Positions 1 to 9,079 of a stretch of DNA of 64,000 bases are shown in pieces (positions within the stretch are counted from its first letter, which is position 1; each line of letters opens with the position of its first letter). Under the pieces are notes generated by a model. It searched no databases, was not told where the DNA came from, and was given only the letters and a program-made list of their open reading frames with translations. The translations under genes were made by a program, and so were the position numbers. The DNA is from Rhodobacter sp. SGA-6-6 (GTDB lineage Bacteria > Pseudomonadota > Alphaproteobacteria > Rhodobacterales > Rhodobacteraceae), in the NCBI RefSeq assembly GCF_011043545.1, contig NZ_JAAKGP010000004.1, forward strand, positions 124,001-188,000. Direction: 5' to 3'.

Positions 1-280
1 GCTTGGGGAAGGCGCGGATCGCCGCCCAATGCGCCTTGCGCGGGTCGGCGGCGCCCTCGGCGGCGGTCTTGTGCTCGATCTCGTCGATATCGGCGCCGGC
101 GGCGAAATTGCCCTCGGCCCCGCAGAGCAGCACCGCCCGGCAGCCCGCGTCCGCGGCCAGCCGGTCCAGCACCGCCGCCAGCCCGCCCAGAAGCGCGGTG
201 TTCAGCGCATTCTTCGCCTCGGGCCGGTTCAGCACCAGCCGCACCCAGCCGTCCTGCGCTTCGACAAGAAGATGATCCAT
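1..280 (-). CDS. Enoyl-CoA hydratase/isomerase family protein (N-terminal part, cut by window edge)
   Basis: The reading frame starts with ATG at 280 and runs off the left edge, giving 93 residues. The translation opens MDHLLVEAQDGWVRLVLNRP and goes on to EAKNALNT and GNFAAGADI, the crotonase signatures (LNRP..NAL at the N-terminus, then the oxyanion-hole AGADI motif near residue 63). Family knowledge: crotonases hydrate or isomerise CoA thioesters, often in fatty-acid or amino-acid catabolism. The exact substrate cannot be told from this fragment. It is probably unlinked to the chemotaxis gene on its right, from which it is separated by 112 bases with no clear signal. Confidence 0.85.
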   Translation of the reverse strand, partial: MDHLLVEAQDGWVRLVLNRPEAKNALNTALLGGLAAVLDRLAADAGCRAVLLCGAEGNFAAGADIDEIEHKTAAEGAADPRKAHWAAIRAFPK

Positions 281-392
281 GCCGCCATCTTGCCGCCGCC
301 GCCGCGCTTTGCAAGCGAGAAGTTTCAAGCTTGAAGGATTTCGCTTCGCGGGAGAAGGATGAACCTGTCCCCCCCTCCCGCACGGCGGAGAA

Positions 393-2279
393 TCAGAAAT
401 CCTCCCATTGCGCCAGCGCGCCGCCGTCGGTGCCGGTCCGCCGCATTGCCACCGGCTCGGCCGTCACCGGCGCCGCTGCCCGCACCGCCATCGGCACCAC
501 CTGCCCCGCCGCCAGCCGGAACTGCGACAGGCCCTCGGCCAGCCGTTGCGCGTCGTCGTGCAGCGCCTCGGCCGAGGTGGTGGACTGCACCACCACCGCC
601 GCATTGCGCTGCGTCACCTCGTCCAGCTGCTTCACCCCGCTGTTGATCTCGCTCAGCCCCAGCGACTGTTCGCGCGCCGAATTGGCGATGTCGGCGATCA
701 GCGTGGTCACATTGCCGATCCGCGCGATCATCTCGTCCAGCGCCTGCCCGGTGGCATGGACCAGCGCCGAGCCGGTCTCGACCTGATCGGTCGACTGGCT
801 GATCAGCCGCTTGATCTCCTTGGCCGATTCCGAGGCCCGCTGCGCCAGCGACCGCACCTCCGAGGCGACCACGGCGAAGCCCTTGCCGGCATCGCCGGCC
901 CGCGCGGCCTCCACCCCCGCGTTCAGCGCCAGCAGATTGGTCTGGAAGGCGATGTCGTCGATCACGTCGGTGATCCGGGTGATCTGGCGCGAGGATTGCT
1001 CGATCGCCTCCATCGCCGAGATCGCCCGGCGCACCACCTGCCCGCCCTCCTGCGCCTGGCGGCCGCTTTCGCCCATCGCCTTGTCGGCATCGGCGGCATT
1101 GGCGGCGGTGGACTGGACCGAGGCCGTCATCTCGTCCAGCGCCGCCGCGGTCTGTTCCAGCGTCGCCGCCTGGGTCTCGGTCCGGTTCGACATGTCCTGG
1201 GCGATGGTGTTGAACTCGGTCGCGCCGCTGTCGATGGATTGCGCGGTGCGGCGGATCATCTCGATGGTGTCGGCCAGCGTCTTCACCACCCCGTTGAAGT
1301 TCTGCCGCAGCTCCTGGTAGCGCTCGGGGAAGGGGTTGCCGGGCGGGCTGTCGATGGCAACCGTCAGGTCCAGCGCCGCCAGACGGGCCAGCGCGCGGGT
1401 CAGCTCAGCCACCACGCGATCCTGTTCCTCCTCGCGCAGGCGGTCCTGTTCGGCCAGCGCCTGCGTCTCCAGCACCGAATCGCGCCAGGCCGCGATGCCG
1501 CGGGCAAAGCCGCCGAGTTCGTCCTGGCGGCCGGTGGCGGGAATTTCGCCCTCCAGCCGGCCGTCGCGCACCCGGTCCATCGCCTGCTGCAACCCGCCCA
1601 GCGGCTTCAGCAGCATCCGGTTGCCGAGGCCGAGCAGCACCATCCCGGCCAGCGACACCATCGCCAGTGCCACGCCGATCATGGTCCGCCCCGTGACCAG
1701 CTGCTGCCGCTGCACCTCCTCGGGGACGAAGGTGCCCAGGATGCCCGCCACCTGCCCGGCGCGGGTCTTGACCGGCCGCATGTCCATCGAGAACGGGGTG
1801 CCGAACATCTCGGCCCGGCCGACGAAGGGCCGGCCGGCCAGGATCGACTCGCGCGCGGGGTGGTCCAGGCCCAAGGGCAGGCCGACCTGCCGCCTGCCGT
1901 TTTCGTCCTGCAGGCTGGTGGTCACCCGGACGAAATCGTTCCGCGCCGCATCCCAGCGCAGGATCGAGACATAGGCCCCGGTCTGGAGCGTGGCGCGGTC
2001 GGCAAGGCCGTGGTCGGCGAAATCGGGGATGGCGTCCCAGGTGACCTCGCCGACCTCGCCGCTTGCGTCCACCGTGAAGCTCATCTCCGGGAAGGCCGCT
2101 GCCACGTCATGCGCCGAGACGCGGGCTGCGGTCAGCATCGCCGCCTTCAGGTCCCGGTCCAGCATGGACTGCATGGCCCGGTCGGCCACGATGACGCCCA
2201 CCGCACCGACGGCGACGAAGAGGGCAAGGCTCATCAGCGAGAGCTTTGCCGCGAGGCTCAGGGAAAGGAGGCGTTGCAT
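393..2279 (-). CDS. Methyl-accepting chemotaxis protein, single periplasmic sensor domain
   Basis: A 628-residue transmembrane chemoreceptor. TM1 lies at about residues 12-34, a periplasmic Cache-like sensor at 35-195, TM2 at 199-221, HAMP at 215-268, and the cytoplasmic signalling hairpin at about 350-600 with the highly conserved tip FQTNLLALNAGVEAARAG. The protein ends in AQWEDF, which resembles the C-terminal aromatic pentapeptide that tethers CheR/CheB in some receptors. The start at 2279 is preferred over upstream alternatives because the upstream in-frame residues are Arg/Pro-rich and unlike a leader, and TM1 follows directly. The ligand is unknown. It is divergent from zapE, and the 227-base gap must hold both promoters. 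Confidence 0.9.
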   Translation of the reverse strand: MQRLLSLSLAAKLSLMSLALFVAVGAVGVIVADRAMQSMLDRDLKAAMLTAARVSAHDVAAAFPEMSFTVDASGEVGEVTWDAIPDFADHGLADRATLQTGAYVSILRWDAARNDFVRVTTSLQDENGRRQVGLPLGLDHPARESILAGRPFVGRAEMFGTPFSMDMRPVKTRAGQVAGILGTFVPEEVQRQQLVTGRTMIGVALAMVSLAGMVLLGLGNRMLLKPLGGLQQAMDRVRDGRLEGEIPATGRQDELGGFARGIAAWRDSVLETQALAEQDRLREEEQDRVVAELTRALARLAALDLTVAIDSPPGNPFPERYQELRQNFNGVVKTLADTIEMIRRTAQSIDSGATEFNTIAQDMSNRTETQAATLEQTAAALDEMTASVQSTAANAADADKAMGESGRQAQEGGQVVRRAISAMEAIEQSSRQITRITDVIDDIAFQTNLLALNAGVEAARAGDAGKGFAVVASEVRSLAQRASESAKEIKRLISQSTDQVETGSALVHATGQALDEMIARIGNVTTLIADIANSAREQSLGLSEINSGVKQLDEVTQRNAAVVVQSTTSAEALHDDAQRLAEGLSQFRLAAGQVVPMAVRAAAPVTAEPVAMRRTGTDGGALAQWEDF

Positions 2280-2506
2280 CGGACCCTCGGCTGGAATGGT
2301 TTCGCCGGGCAGCCTGCGGGCGATTGCTTGAGATTTCGTTAGCCGCCGTCGGATTTCCCGCGGTTTCGTGGCGCATCCGGCTTTGCGGCGGCGCGCGCCC
2401 GTGGTCTCCTGCGCCATCCGCCGACAGGAGCCGCCGTGCCGCCCGCCGTCCCGCCTTCCCTTCCCCCCGGGCTTTCCCTGCGGCGGCAGTCGCGGTATGC
2501 AACGGT

Positions 2507-3601
2507 ATGCGGAAGACACTGACCGAGATATACGAGGCCCGGGTGGCCGAGGGCAGCCTGCGCGCCGATCCGGCGCAGCATCAGGTGCTGCCGGTGCTGG
2601 AGGGCCTGCGGGCCTGGCTGGAGCAGAACGCCACCCGCAAGGTCGGCCTTTTCGCCGGCCTCTTCGCCCGACCGCCGATGCCGCCGCCGGGGCTCTATCT
2701 CTGGGGCGGCGTCGGACGCGGCAAGTCCATGCTGATGGACCTGTTCACCGAGGCCACCGCCATCGCCGCCAAGCGCCGGGTGCATTTCCACGCCTTCATG
2801 CAGGAGATCCACCGCGGGATGCACGAGGCCCGCAAGCAGGGGGTGGAGGACGCGCTGGCCCCGGTGGCCGAGCGGATCACCCGCGACATCCGCCTGCTGG
2901 CCTTCGACGAGATGCAGATCACCGACATCACCGATGCGATGATCGTCGGCCGGCTGTTCGAAAAGCTGTTCGCGGCGGGGGTGGTGGTCGTCACCACCTC
3001 GAACCGCCCGCCCGAGGACCTGTATCTGAACGGGCTGAACCGGGCGCTGTTCCTGCCCTTCATCGCCCTCTTGCGCGAAAGGCTGCAGGTGGTGGAGCTG
3101 GAAAGCCCCACCGACTACCGCCGGCACCGGCTGCAGGGGGCGCAGGTCTATTTCCACCCCGCCGGCACCGCCCGCGGCCGCATCGCCGCGATCTGGGACG
3201 ACCTGACCGGCGGCGCCCCCGGGGAGCCCCTGCTCTTGCCGGTGAACGGCCGCGAGGTCGAGCTGCCCCGCTTTGCCAGCGGCGTTGGCCGCGCCAGCTT
3301 CTGGGACCTCTGCGCCCGCCCTCTGGGCCCCGGCGACTATCTCGCCATCGCCCAGGCCTGCCGGGTGCTGATTCTGGAGGACATCCCGCAGCTTTCGGCC
3401 GCCAACTACAACGAGGCGAAGCGCTTCGTCACCCTGATCGACGCACTCTATGAGGCGAAGGTCCGGCTGATCTGCTCCGCCGCCGACGCGCCCGAGCGGT
3501 TGTATCTGGAAGGCACCGGGTCGTTCGAGTTCGAGCGCACCGTCAGCCGCCTGCGCGAGATGCAGGACGCCAACTGGGGCGCGGACCGCGCCGCGGGGTA
3601 G
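2507..3601 (+). CDS. zapE: AFG1-family ATPase, cell division protein ZapE
   Basis: A 364-residue AAA-type ATPase of the ZapE/AFG1 family. The Walker A motif GGVGRGKSM is at residues 67-75, the HFHAFMQEIH motif follows at about 95, Walker B is LLAFDEMQ at about 130, and TSNRPPEDLY is the sensor region. All are characteristic of AFG1-like proteins, and the length matches bacterial ZapE. In E. coli ZapE acts at the FtsZ ring under stress, and in mitochondria the family handles membrane-protein turnover. The start at 2507 begins MRKTLTEIYE, the usual family N-terminus, so the longer upstream frame is not used. Confidence 0.9.
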   Translation: MRKTLTEIYEARVAEGSLRADPAQHQVLPVLEGLRAWLEQNATRKVGLFAGLFARPPMPPPGLYLWGGVGRGKSMLMDLFTEATAIAAKRRVHFHAFMQEIHRGMHEARKQGVEDALAPVAERITRDIRLLAFDEMQITDITDAMIVGRLFEKLFAAGVVVVTTSNRPPEDLYLNGLNRALFLPFIALLRERLQVVELESPTDYRRHRLQGAQVYFHPAGTARGRIAAIWDDLTGGAPGEPLLLPVNGREVELPRFASGVGRASFWDLCARPLGPGDYLAIAQACRVLILEDIPQLSAANYNEAKRFVTLIDALYEAKVRLICSAADAPERLYLEGTGSFEFERTVSRLREMQDANWGADRAAG

Positions 3602-3635
3602 GTCATCGGCATCCAGTATTTTCCCGCCCGATCTC

Positions 3636-3842
3636 CTTGGCGAAGGCGCGTGCCTTCGCCACCGCGCACCGCTTCTCCTTGTCCGGCCGGGCCTCAATGG
3701 CCCGGCCAGCGCCCGCCCCGCCCTCGGCGGGCGCTTCTCGCCCGCCGGGTCGGGCGCTGGCCTCTCGGGGTTTCGCGTGCCCAATGTTTCCGGGCGACAT
3801 GTCCCGCACGGGCGGGGCGAGGCAGTGCCTCGCCTGTTCCCG
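3636..3842. repeat. GC-rich composite intergenic repeat, copy 1
   Basis: Nearly all of the 352-base gap between zapE and the MscS gene. It carries an inverted repeat GGCCAGCGCCCG / CGGGCGCTGGCC bounding 3704-3762, a palindromic block GAAGGCGCGTGCCTTCGCC near 3640, and a second perfect palindrome GGCGAGGC-AGT-GCCTCGCC near 3820. The whole unit recurs in opposite orientation at 48985-49205 with few differences outside a variable middle of about 45 bases. No convincing gene lies here: the small open frames across both copies follow the repeat and have no ribosome-binding site. Confidence 0.75.
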
Positions 3843-3953
3843 CCCGCCCCCACGACAACAAGGGCCGGCCGTCGCTCTGTCTTGTGCCGCGGGACATTCC
3901 TTGGCAGAGGGGTTCCGCAAAGCGGCGAAAACGCGGCAAGGAGGAGGATCAGG

Positions 3954-5288
3954 ATGCAGGGGCAACCCGCCTTCCCGGAAAAACTGGTGGAATGGCTGAA
4001 CTGGATCTGGGATCAGGCCATGGGCTGGCTGTCCTCTCCGGCCGCCTGGTCGCAATTCGCCCTGCTGGCCGCCGCCTACGTCGCCGCCCTGCTGCTGACC
4101 CGCCGGCTGATCCCGATGGTGGAGCCGGTCCTGAGCCCGCAGCCCGGCGCGACCGGCGCCGTCGCCACCGCCCGCCGCTTCTCCCTGCGCTTCCTGCCGC
4201 TGATCCTGCCGCTCCTGGCCTACGGCCTGACCGCGGCGGGCGAGGGGCTGACGCGGGCCACCTTCGGCAGCGGAGAGGTGATCGCCTTCGGCAAGCGGGT
4301 GTTCCTGTTCCTCGCCGCCCGCGCCCTGGTGCGCGACGTGCTGACCGAGCGGTTCCTGAACCTGCTCGGCCGCTATGTGCTGCTGCCGGTGGCGGCGCTG
4401 CACGCGCTCGGCATCCTCGACGACGTGACCGCCTGGCTGGACGAGGCGCAGGTCAGCCTCGGCAACATCCGCTTCTCCGTCCTCGCCCTGATCCGCGGCG
4501 GCATCGCCGGTGCGGTGCTGTTCTGGCTGGGCGGCTGGTCCAACCGGCAATCCGCCGAATACATCCGCGCGCAGGAGGAGCTGCGCCCGGCCACCCGCGA
4601 ACTGGCCCGCAAGACCGCCGAGGTGGCGATCTTCGGCGCGGCCTTCCTGCTCTTGATGTCGATCATGGGCATCGACCTGACCGCCGTCGCCGTCCTCGGC
4701 GGCGCGCTCGGCGTCGGCATCGGTCTCGGCCTGCAGCAGATTGCGGCCAACTTCGTCTCGGGCATCATCCTGCTGCTGGAGGGGCAGACCACGGTCGGCG
4801 ACTACGTGGAACTGGACGGCGGCGAGCAGGGCACCATCGTCAAGATGACCGCCCGCGCCTGCGTGCTGGAAACCATCGACGGCCGCTGGATCGTGGTGCC
4901 GAACGACAATTTCATCGTCTCGCGGGTGGTGAACTTTTCCGATGCCGGCAAGGAGCACCGCTATTCCGCCGCCTTCAGCGTCAGCTACGACACCGACATC
5001 AACCGCCTGCCCGAACTGATCGAGACGGCGGTGGCGAAGCTGCCCTTCGTCCTGGCCGAGCCCGCCCCGCCCTCCTGCGAGCTGTGCGGCTTCGGCGAGA
5101 GCGGCATCGACTTCGAGGTGGAATACTGGGTCGCCGGGATCGAGGACCTGACCGACGACTACCGCTCGAAGGTGCTGTTCTGCGTCTGGAACACCCTGAA
5201 GGAGGCCGGGATCGAGATGCCCTATCCGCAGCGGGTGGTGCATCTGAAGACCGACGCACCGCTGCCCATGGCGAAGGCCGGCCGGTGA
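3954..5288 (+). CDS. MscS-family mechanosensitive ion channel
   Basis: A 444-residue inner-membrane protein with several transmembrane helices over residues 25-270, followed by the MscS pore and beta domain. The pore helix is recognisable in GGALGVGIGLGLQQIAANF and is followed by LLLEGQTTVGDYVEL, the usual MscS beta-domain entry. The family releases solutes on hypo-osmotic shock. The ATG at 3954 is chosen because GGAGGA stands 8-13 bases upstream and the first residues lead straight into a membrane segment. Its stop overlaps the GTG start of the next gene by four bases, so the two are probably translated together. Confidence 0.88.
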   Translation: MQGQPAFPEKLVEWLNWIWDQAMGWLSSPAAWSQFALLAAAYVAALLLTRRLIPMVEPVLSPQPGATGAVATARRFSLRFLPLILPLLAYGLTAAGEGLTRATFGSGEVIAFGKRVFLFLAARALVRDVLTERFLNLLGRYVLLPVAALHALGILDDVTAWLDEAQVSLGNIRFSVLALIRGGIAGAVLFWLGGWSNRQSAEYIRAQEELRPATRELARKTAEVAIFGAAFLLLMSIMGIDLTAVAVLGGALGVGIGLGLQQIAANFVSGIILLLEGQTTVGDYVELDGGEQGTIVKMTARACVLETIDGRWIVVPNDNFIVSRVVNFSDAGKEHRYSAAFSVSYDTDINRLPELIETAVAKLPFVLAEPAPPSCELCGFGESGIDFEVEYWVAGIEDLTDDYRSKVLFCVWNTLKEAGIEMPYPQRVVHLKTDAPLPMAKAGR

Positions 5289-6439
5289 GCGAGGCCCCGC
5301 AGGCGCTGGTGATCGGCGCCGGCCCCGCGGGGCTGATGGCGGCCGAGGCGCTGGCTTCTGCGGGCCGTGCCGTGGTGGTGGCGGAGGCGAAGCCGAGCCC
5401 GGCGCGCAAGTTCCTGATGGCCGGGAAATCCGGGCTGAACCTGACCAAGGACGAGGCCCTGCCCGCCTTCCTTGCCGCCTACAGCGCCGACTGGCTGGCC
5501 CCGATGCTGCGCGCCTTCGGCCCGGACCAGGCGATGGCCTGGGCACGCGGGCTGGGGGTGGAGGTCTTCACCGGCTCCTCCGGCCGGGTATTCCCGCTGG
5601 CGATGAAGGGCTCGCCGCTGCTGCGCGCCTGGCTGCGGCGGCTGGAAGGGATGGGGGTGCAGCTGCGCAGCCGCTGGCGCTGGACCGGCTTCGACGGCGC
5701 GGCCTTCCGCTTCGACACGCCGGAAGGGATGCAGATCCTGCGCCCCGGGGTGACGGTGCTGGCGCTCGGCGGGGCAAGCTGGTCGCGGCTGGGGTCGGAC
5801 GGCGCCTGGGTGCCCTGGCTGGCGGAACGGGGGGTGGAGATCGCCCCCTGGCAGCCCGCCAACGTCGGCCTGCGGGTGGACTGGTCGCCGCACATGGCCC
5901 GCCATTTCGGCGCGCCGGTGAAGGGCGCGGTCCTGCGCCTGACGCCCGGCCAGTCAGAACATCGCGGCGAGTTCGTTATCTCCGCCCGCGGGCTGGAAGG
6001 CGGCGGCCTCTATCCGCTATCGCCCGCCCTGCGCGAAGGGGCGGGGCTGGAGCTGGACCTGATGCCCGACGTGCCGGAGGCCGAGGTGCAGGCCCGGCTG
6101 GACCGGATGCGCCCCGGCGAGACCGCCGCCAACCGCCTGCGCAAGCTGGGCCTCGCGCCGGTGGCCGCCGCGCTGGTGATGGAATGGGCGAAGGGCCACC
6201 CGCTGACGGTGGTGAAGCGCCTGCCCGTCCGCCACGCCGGCCTCAGGCCGCTGGACGAGGCGATCTCGGTCGCCGGCGGCATCACGGCCGCCGCGCTGTC
6301 CCCCGACCTGGAACTGCGCGCCCTGCCCGGCGTCTTCGCCGCCGGCGAGATGCTGGACTGGGAGGCGCCGACGGGCGGCTACCTGCTGACCGGCTGCCTG
6401 GCGACCGGCCTCTGGGCAGGCCGGGCGGCGGCCCGATAG
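5285..6439 (+). CDS. NAD(P)/FAD-dependent oxidoreductase, HI0933/BaiN-like flavoprotein (TIGR03862 type)
   Basis: A 384-residue flavoprotein starting at GTG 5285, overlapping the channel gene by four bases. The N-terminal dinucleotide fold VIGAGPAGLMAAEAL is at about residues 8-22. The motif RKFLMAGKSGLNLT near residue 45 and the C-terminal GEMLDWEAPTGGYLLTGC are typical of the HI0933 family of putative aminoacetone-oxidase-like or BaiN-like proteins. The physiological substrate is unknown for most members. Coupling to an MscS channel is positional only and gives no functional clue. Confidence 0.85.
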   Translation: MSEAPQALVIGAGPAGLMAAEALASAGRAVVVAEAKPSPARKFLMAGKSGLNLTKDEALPAFLAAYSADWLAPMLRAFGPDQAMAWARGLGVEVFTGSSGRVFPLAMKGSPLLRAWLRRLEGMGVQLRSRWRWTGFDGAAFRFDTPEGMQILRPGVTVLALGGASWSRLGSDGAWVPWLAERGVEIAPWQPANVGLRVDWSPHMARHFGAPVKGAVLRLTPGQSEHRGEFVISARGLEGGGLYPLSPALREGAGLELDLMPDVPEAEVQARLDRMRPGETAANRLRKLGLAPVAAALVMEWAKGHPLTVVKRLPVRHAGLRPLDEAISVAGGITAAALSPDLELRALPGVFAAGEMLDWEAPTGGYLLTGCLATGLWAGRAAAR

Positions 6440-6454
6440 CCGCCGCCGACCGCT

Positions 6455-8881
6455 TCAGCCCTTCTTCTTCGGCGGCACGAAGCGCTTCGAGGTGTCCCGC
6501 GCGTCGGTTTTCGGCGCGACCTTGAACGGAGCCTTCTTCGGCCCGGGCTTGTCGCCCTTGGCATAGGCAGGCTTGCCGCCCGCATCACCATGGGACTTCG
6601 CGCCCCAGCTGCGGCCCTCGGGCTTGCCTGCCGGCTTGGCCCCGCCTTCCTTGCGGGCATAGGGCCGGGCCTCCTCGCCCTTCGCCGCCCAGGGCTTGCG
6701 CCCCTCGCCCGCGTCGGCATGGCTCTTGTAGCCCGCCGCCCGCGCCGGCCGCCCCTCGCCGCCATGCGACTTGAAACCGGCCGATTTGAACGGCGGCTTC
6801 TTCTCGCGGCTGGAGGGCGCGGCCCCCTTGGCCGCCCGTTCCTCGGGCGTCCACCGCGGTTTCTTCGCCGCCTCGCCCTCGCCGCGCGGCGCATAAGGCT
6901 TGCGCTCTGCATCCCCCCGCGGAGCGTAGGGTTTCCGCTCGCCGTCACGGGGCGCATAGGGCTTGCGCTCCGCACCTTCTCGCGGGGCGTAGGGCTTGCG
7001 TTCCCCATCGCCGCGCGGCGCCCATGGCTTGCGCTCGCCATCTCCGCGCGGGGCGTAGGGCTTGCGCTCCGCCGCTTCCCGCGCCGGGCGCGGCCGTTCC
7101 TCGCCTTCCTCGCGCCGCGCATAGGGGCGGCGTTCCTCGCCCTCGTCGCGCTTGGGCCAGGACTTCCGCGCCGCCTCCCGCGGCTCCTCGCCCTCTTCGA
7201 CGAAGCGCGAGGGCTTCGGCTGATAGGGCGCCTTCTCGCGGCGCGGCGCGGGCCGGCCCTCGGGCCGGGCGCCGACGCGCGGCGCCGGGCGGCCGAGGTC
7301 GGGCTCGCCCTCGATCCGCTCCATCGGCAGGTCGCGGTCCAGCTCCACCCGATCGCCGAAGCGGTCGGCCAGCGGCGCGGCCAGCTGGACATAGGTCACG
7401 TCCTGCTGCACCCGGATCGCGCCGATGCCGTCCTTGGCGATGCCACCGGCGTCGCAGATCTTCGGCAGCAGCCAGCGCGCCTCGGCCCGGCCTGTATGGC
7501 CGACCGGGATGCGATACCAGACCGAAGGCCCGAACTCGCCGCGTTCGCGCGGCGGCAGCGGCGCGGGCGGCGGCAGGCTGTCCGACAGCACCTCCGGCGC
7601 GCTGCGGCCCGACCGCCACAGCCGCACGAAGGCGGCAGCCACGGCCTCCGGCCCCCAGCGGTCCAACAGGTCGGCGGCCATCCCGGCCTCCTCCCCCGCC
7701 CCGGCAGCCAGCGCCTCGTGTTCCAGCAGGCGTTGGTCCTCGCGCGCCTGCACCTCCTCGGCACTCGGCGCCTTGCCCCAATCGGCGACCAGCTTGGCGC
7801 CCTGCAACAGCCGCTGCGCCTTGCGCATCTCGGCCGGCGGCACCACCAGCACCGAGGTGCCCTTGCGCCCCGCCCGGCCGGTCCGGCCCGAGCGGTGCAG
7901 CAGCACCTCGGAATTCGACGGCAGGTCGGCGTGGATCACCAGCTCCAGCCCCGGCAGGTCGATGCCGCGGGCGGCCACGTCGGTGGCGATGCAGACCCGC
8001 GCCCGGCCGTCGCGCAGCGCCTGCAAGGCGTGCATCCGTTCGGACTGCGACAGTTCCCCCGACAGCGCCACCACCTGGAAGCCCCGGTTCACCATCCGGG
8101 CGAACAGGTGGTTCACATTGGCGCGGGTCTTGCAGAAGACGATGGCCGTCGCCGCCTCGTGGAAGCGCAGCACGTTGAAGATCGCGTGCTCCTTGTCGCG
8201 CGCCTGCACCGACAGCGCCTGATAGGCGATGTCGGAATGCTGCTTCGCCTCGCCCTGCACCACCACCCGCTCGGCATCCTTCTGGAAGCTGGCGGCCAAT
8301 TTCTCGATCTCCTTCGGCACGGTGGCCGAGAACATCAGCGTCCGCCGGGTCTCCGGCGCCGAGCCGAGGATGAACTCCAGGTCCTCGGCGAAGCCGAGGT
8401 CCAGCATCTCGTCCGCCTCGTCCAGCACCACGGCGCGGGCTTCCGAGAGGTCCAGCGACCCGCGCTCGATATGGTCGCGCAACCGGCCCGGAGTGCCGAC
8501 GACGACATGCGCGCCGCGCTCCAGCGCCCGGCGCTCGGTGCGGTAGTCCATGCCGCCGACGCAGGTCGCCAGCTGCACCCCGGCCGGAGCATAGAGCCAC
8601 TGGAATTCCCGCGCCACCTGCTGGGCGAGTTCGCGCGTCGGCGCCACCACCAGCGCCAGCGGCTTCTCCGCCGGCAGCAGGGCATCGACGCCCCCCAGCA
8701 CCTCCGGCGCGATGGCCAGCCCGAAGGCCACCGTCTTGCCGCTGCCGGTCTGCGCGCTGACCAGGAGGTCGCGCCCCGCCAGCCCTTCGGCCAGCACGGC
8801 CTCCTGCACCGGGGTCAGCCGGTCATAGCCCTTGTCCGCCAGCGCCGCCTGAAGCGGGCCCGGCACGCCGAGATCATCCAT
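6455..8881 (-). CDS. DEAD-box RNA helicase with DbpA-like RNA-binding domain and long basic repeat tail
   Basis: An 808-residue helicase. The Q motif and motif I (AQTGSGKT, residues about 45-52), DEAD-type motif II (VLDEADEM), SAT, and the HRSGRTGRAG motif VI give a complete two-domain helicase core over about 1-370. At about 470-560 comes a DbpA/CsdA-type RNA-binding domain (WYRIPVGHTGRAEARWL). The last ~230 residues are low-complexity, Arg/Lys/Pro-rich, with six near-identical ERKP(Y/W)APR units. Family role: rRNA or mRNA remodelling in ribosome assembly or decay. The start at 8881 is backed by AGGACAG just upstream and by the usual N-terminus; the upstream in-frame extension is Pro-rich and unlikely. 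Confidence 0.92.
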   Translation of the reverse strand: MDDLGVPGPLQAALADKGYDRLTPVQEAVLAEGLAGRDLLVSAQTGSGKTVAFGLAIAPEVLGGVDALLPAEKPLALVVAPTRELAQQVAREFQWLYAPAGVQLATCVGGMDYRTERRALERGAHVVVGTPGRLRDHIERGSLDLSEARAVVLDEADEMLDLGFAEDLEFILGSAPETRRTLMFSATVPKEIEKLAASFQKDAERVVVQGEAKQHSDIAYQALSVQARDKEHAIFNVLRFHEAATAIVFCKTRANVNHLFARMVNRGFQVVALSGELSQSERMHALQALRDGRARVCIATDVAARGIDLPGLELVIHADLPSNSEVLLHRSGRTGRAGRKGTSVLVVPPAEMRKAQRLLQGAKLVADWGKAPSAEEVQAREDQRLLEHEALAAGAGEEAGMAADLLDRWGPEAVAAAFVRLWRSGRSAPEVLSDSLPPPAPLPPRERGEFGPSVWYRIPVGHTGRAEARWLLPKICDAGGIAKDGIGAIRVQQDVTYVQLAAPLADRFGDRVELDRDLPMERIEGEPDLGRPAPRVGARPEGRPAPRREKAPYQPKPSRFVEEGEEPREAARKSWPKRDEGEERRPYARREEGEERPRPAREAAERKPYAPRGDGERKPWAPRGDGERKPYAPREGAERKPYAPRDGERKPYAPRGDAERKPYAPRGEGEAAKKPRWTPEERAAKGAAPSSREKKPPFKSAGFKSHGGEGRPARAAGYKSHADAGEGRKPWAAKGEEARPYARKEGGAKPAGKPEGRSWGAKSHGDAGGKPAYAKGDKPGPKKAPFKVAPKTDARDTSKRFVPPKKKG
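6885..7078 (-). repeat. In-frame tandem repeats in the helicase tail
   Basis: Six copies of a 32-36-base unit encode ERKP(Y/W)APR followed by two or three variable Gly/Asp/Glu/Ala residues. The DNA units differ at silent positions, so the protein repeat is maintained rather than freshly duplicated. Basic disordered tails of this kind bind RNA non-specifically in many DEAD-box proteins and can promote phase separation. Confidence 0.85.
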
Positions 8882-9002
8882 TATCTGTCCTGACGCGGAG
8901 ACCTGCCCCGCCGATGAAGCCACATGAAGGCCCACCACCCCCCGCCGCGCCCTCCCTGTCGGCGCGGCCCCGGAGTCCTCAGGCCTGCAGCGGGCCATAC
9001 AC

Positions 9003-9047
9003 GGGAAAGGGGGCGGGGGGAAGGGGTGTGGGAGGATGGGCCGGGGG
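9003..9047 (+). other. Dense G-run tract, potential G-quadruplex
   Basis: Seven runs of three or more G fall within 45 bases on the plus strand, separated by short loops. The tract lies 120-170 bases upstream of the DEAD-box helicase start, so the C-rich strand would be its untranslated leader or promoter. No gene overlaps it. Whether it folds is an inference from base composition alone. Confidence 0.5.
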
Positions 9048-9079
9048 CCTGGCAAAACTGACGGCCTTGTTCGCTGCTG

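Noticed and set aside
408-2342. 644-residue open frame opposite the chemotaxis gene
   Set aside because: High GC leaves long open frames opposite real genes. The translation is His/Arg/Gly-rich without domains or a ribosome-binding site. The same applies to other long antisense frames such as 25475-26578 and 22761-24983.
6885-7078. Regularly spaced 32-36-base repeats resembling a CRISPR array
   Set aside because: The units are in frame with the helicase gene, vary at silent positions and lack constant repeat/variable spacer structure.
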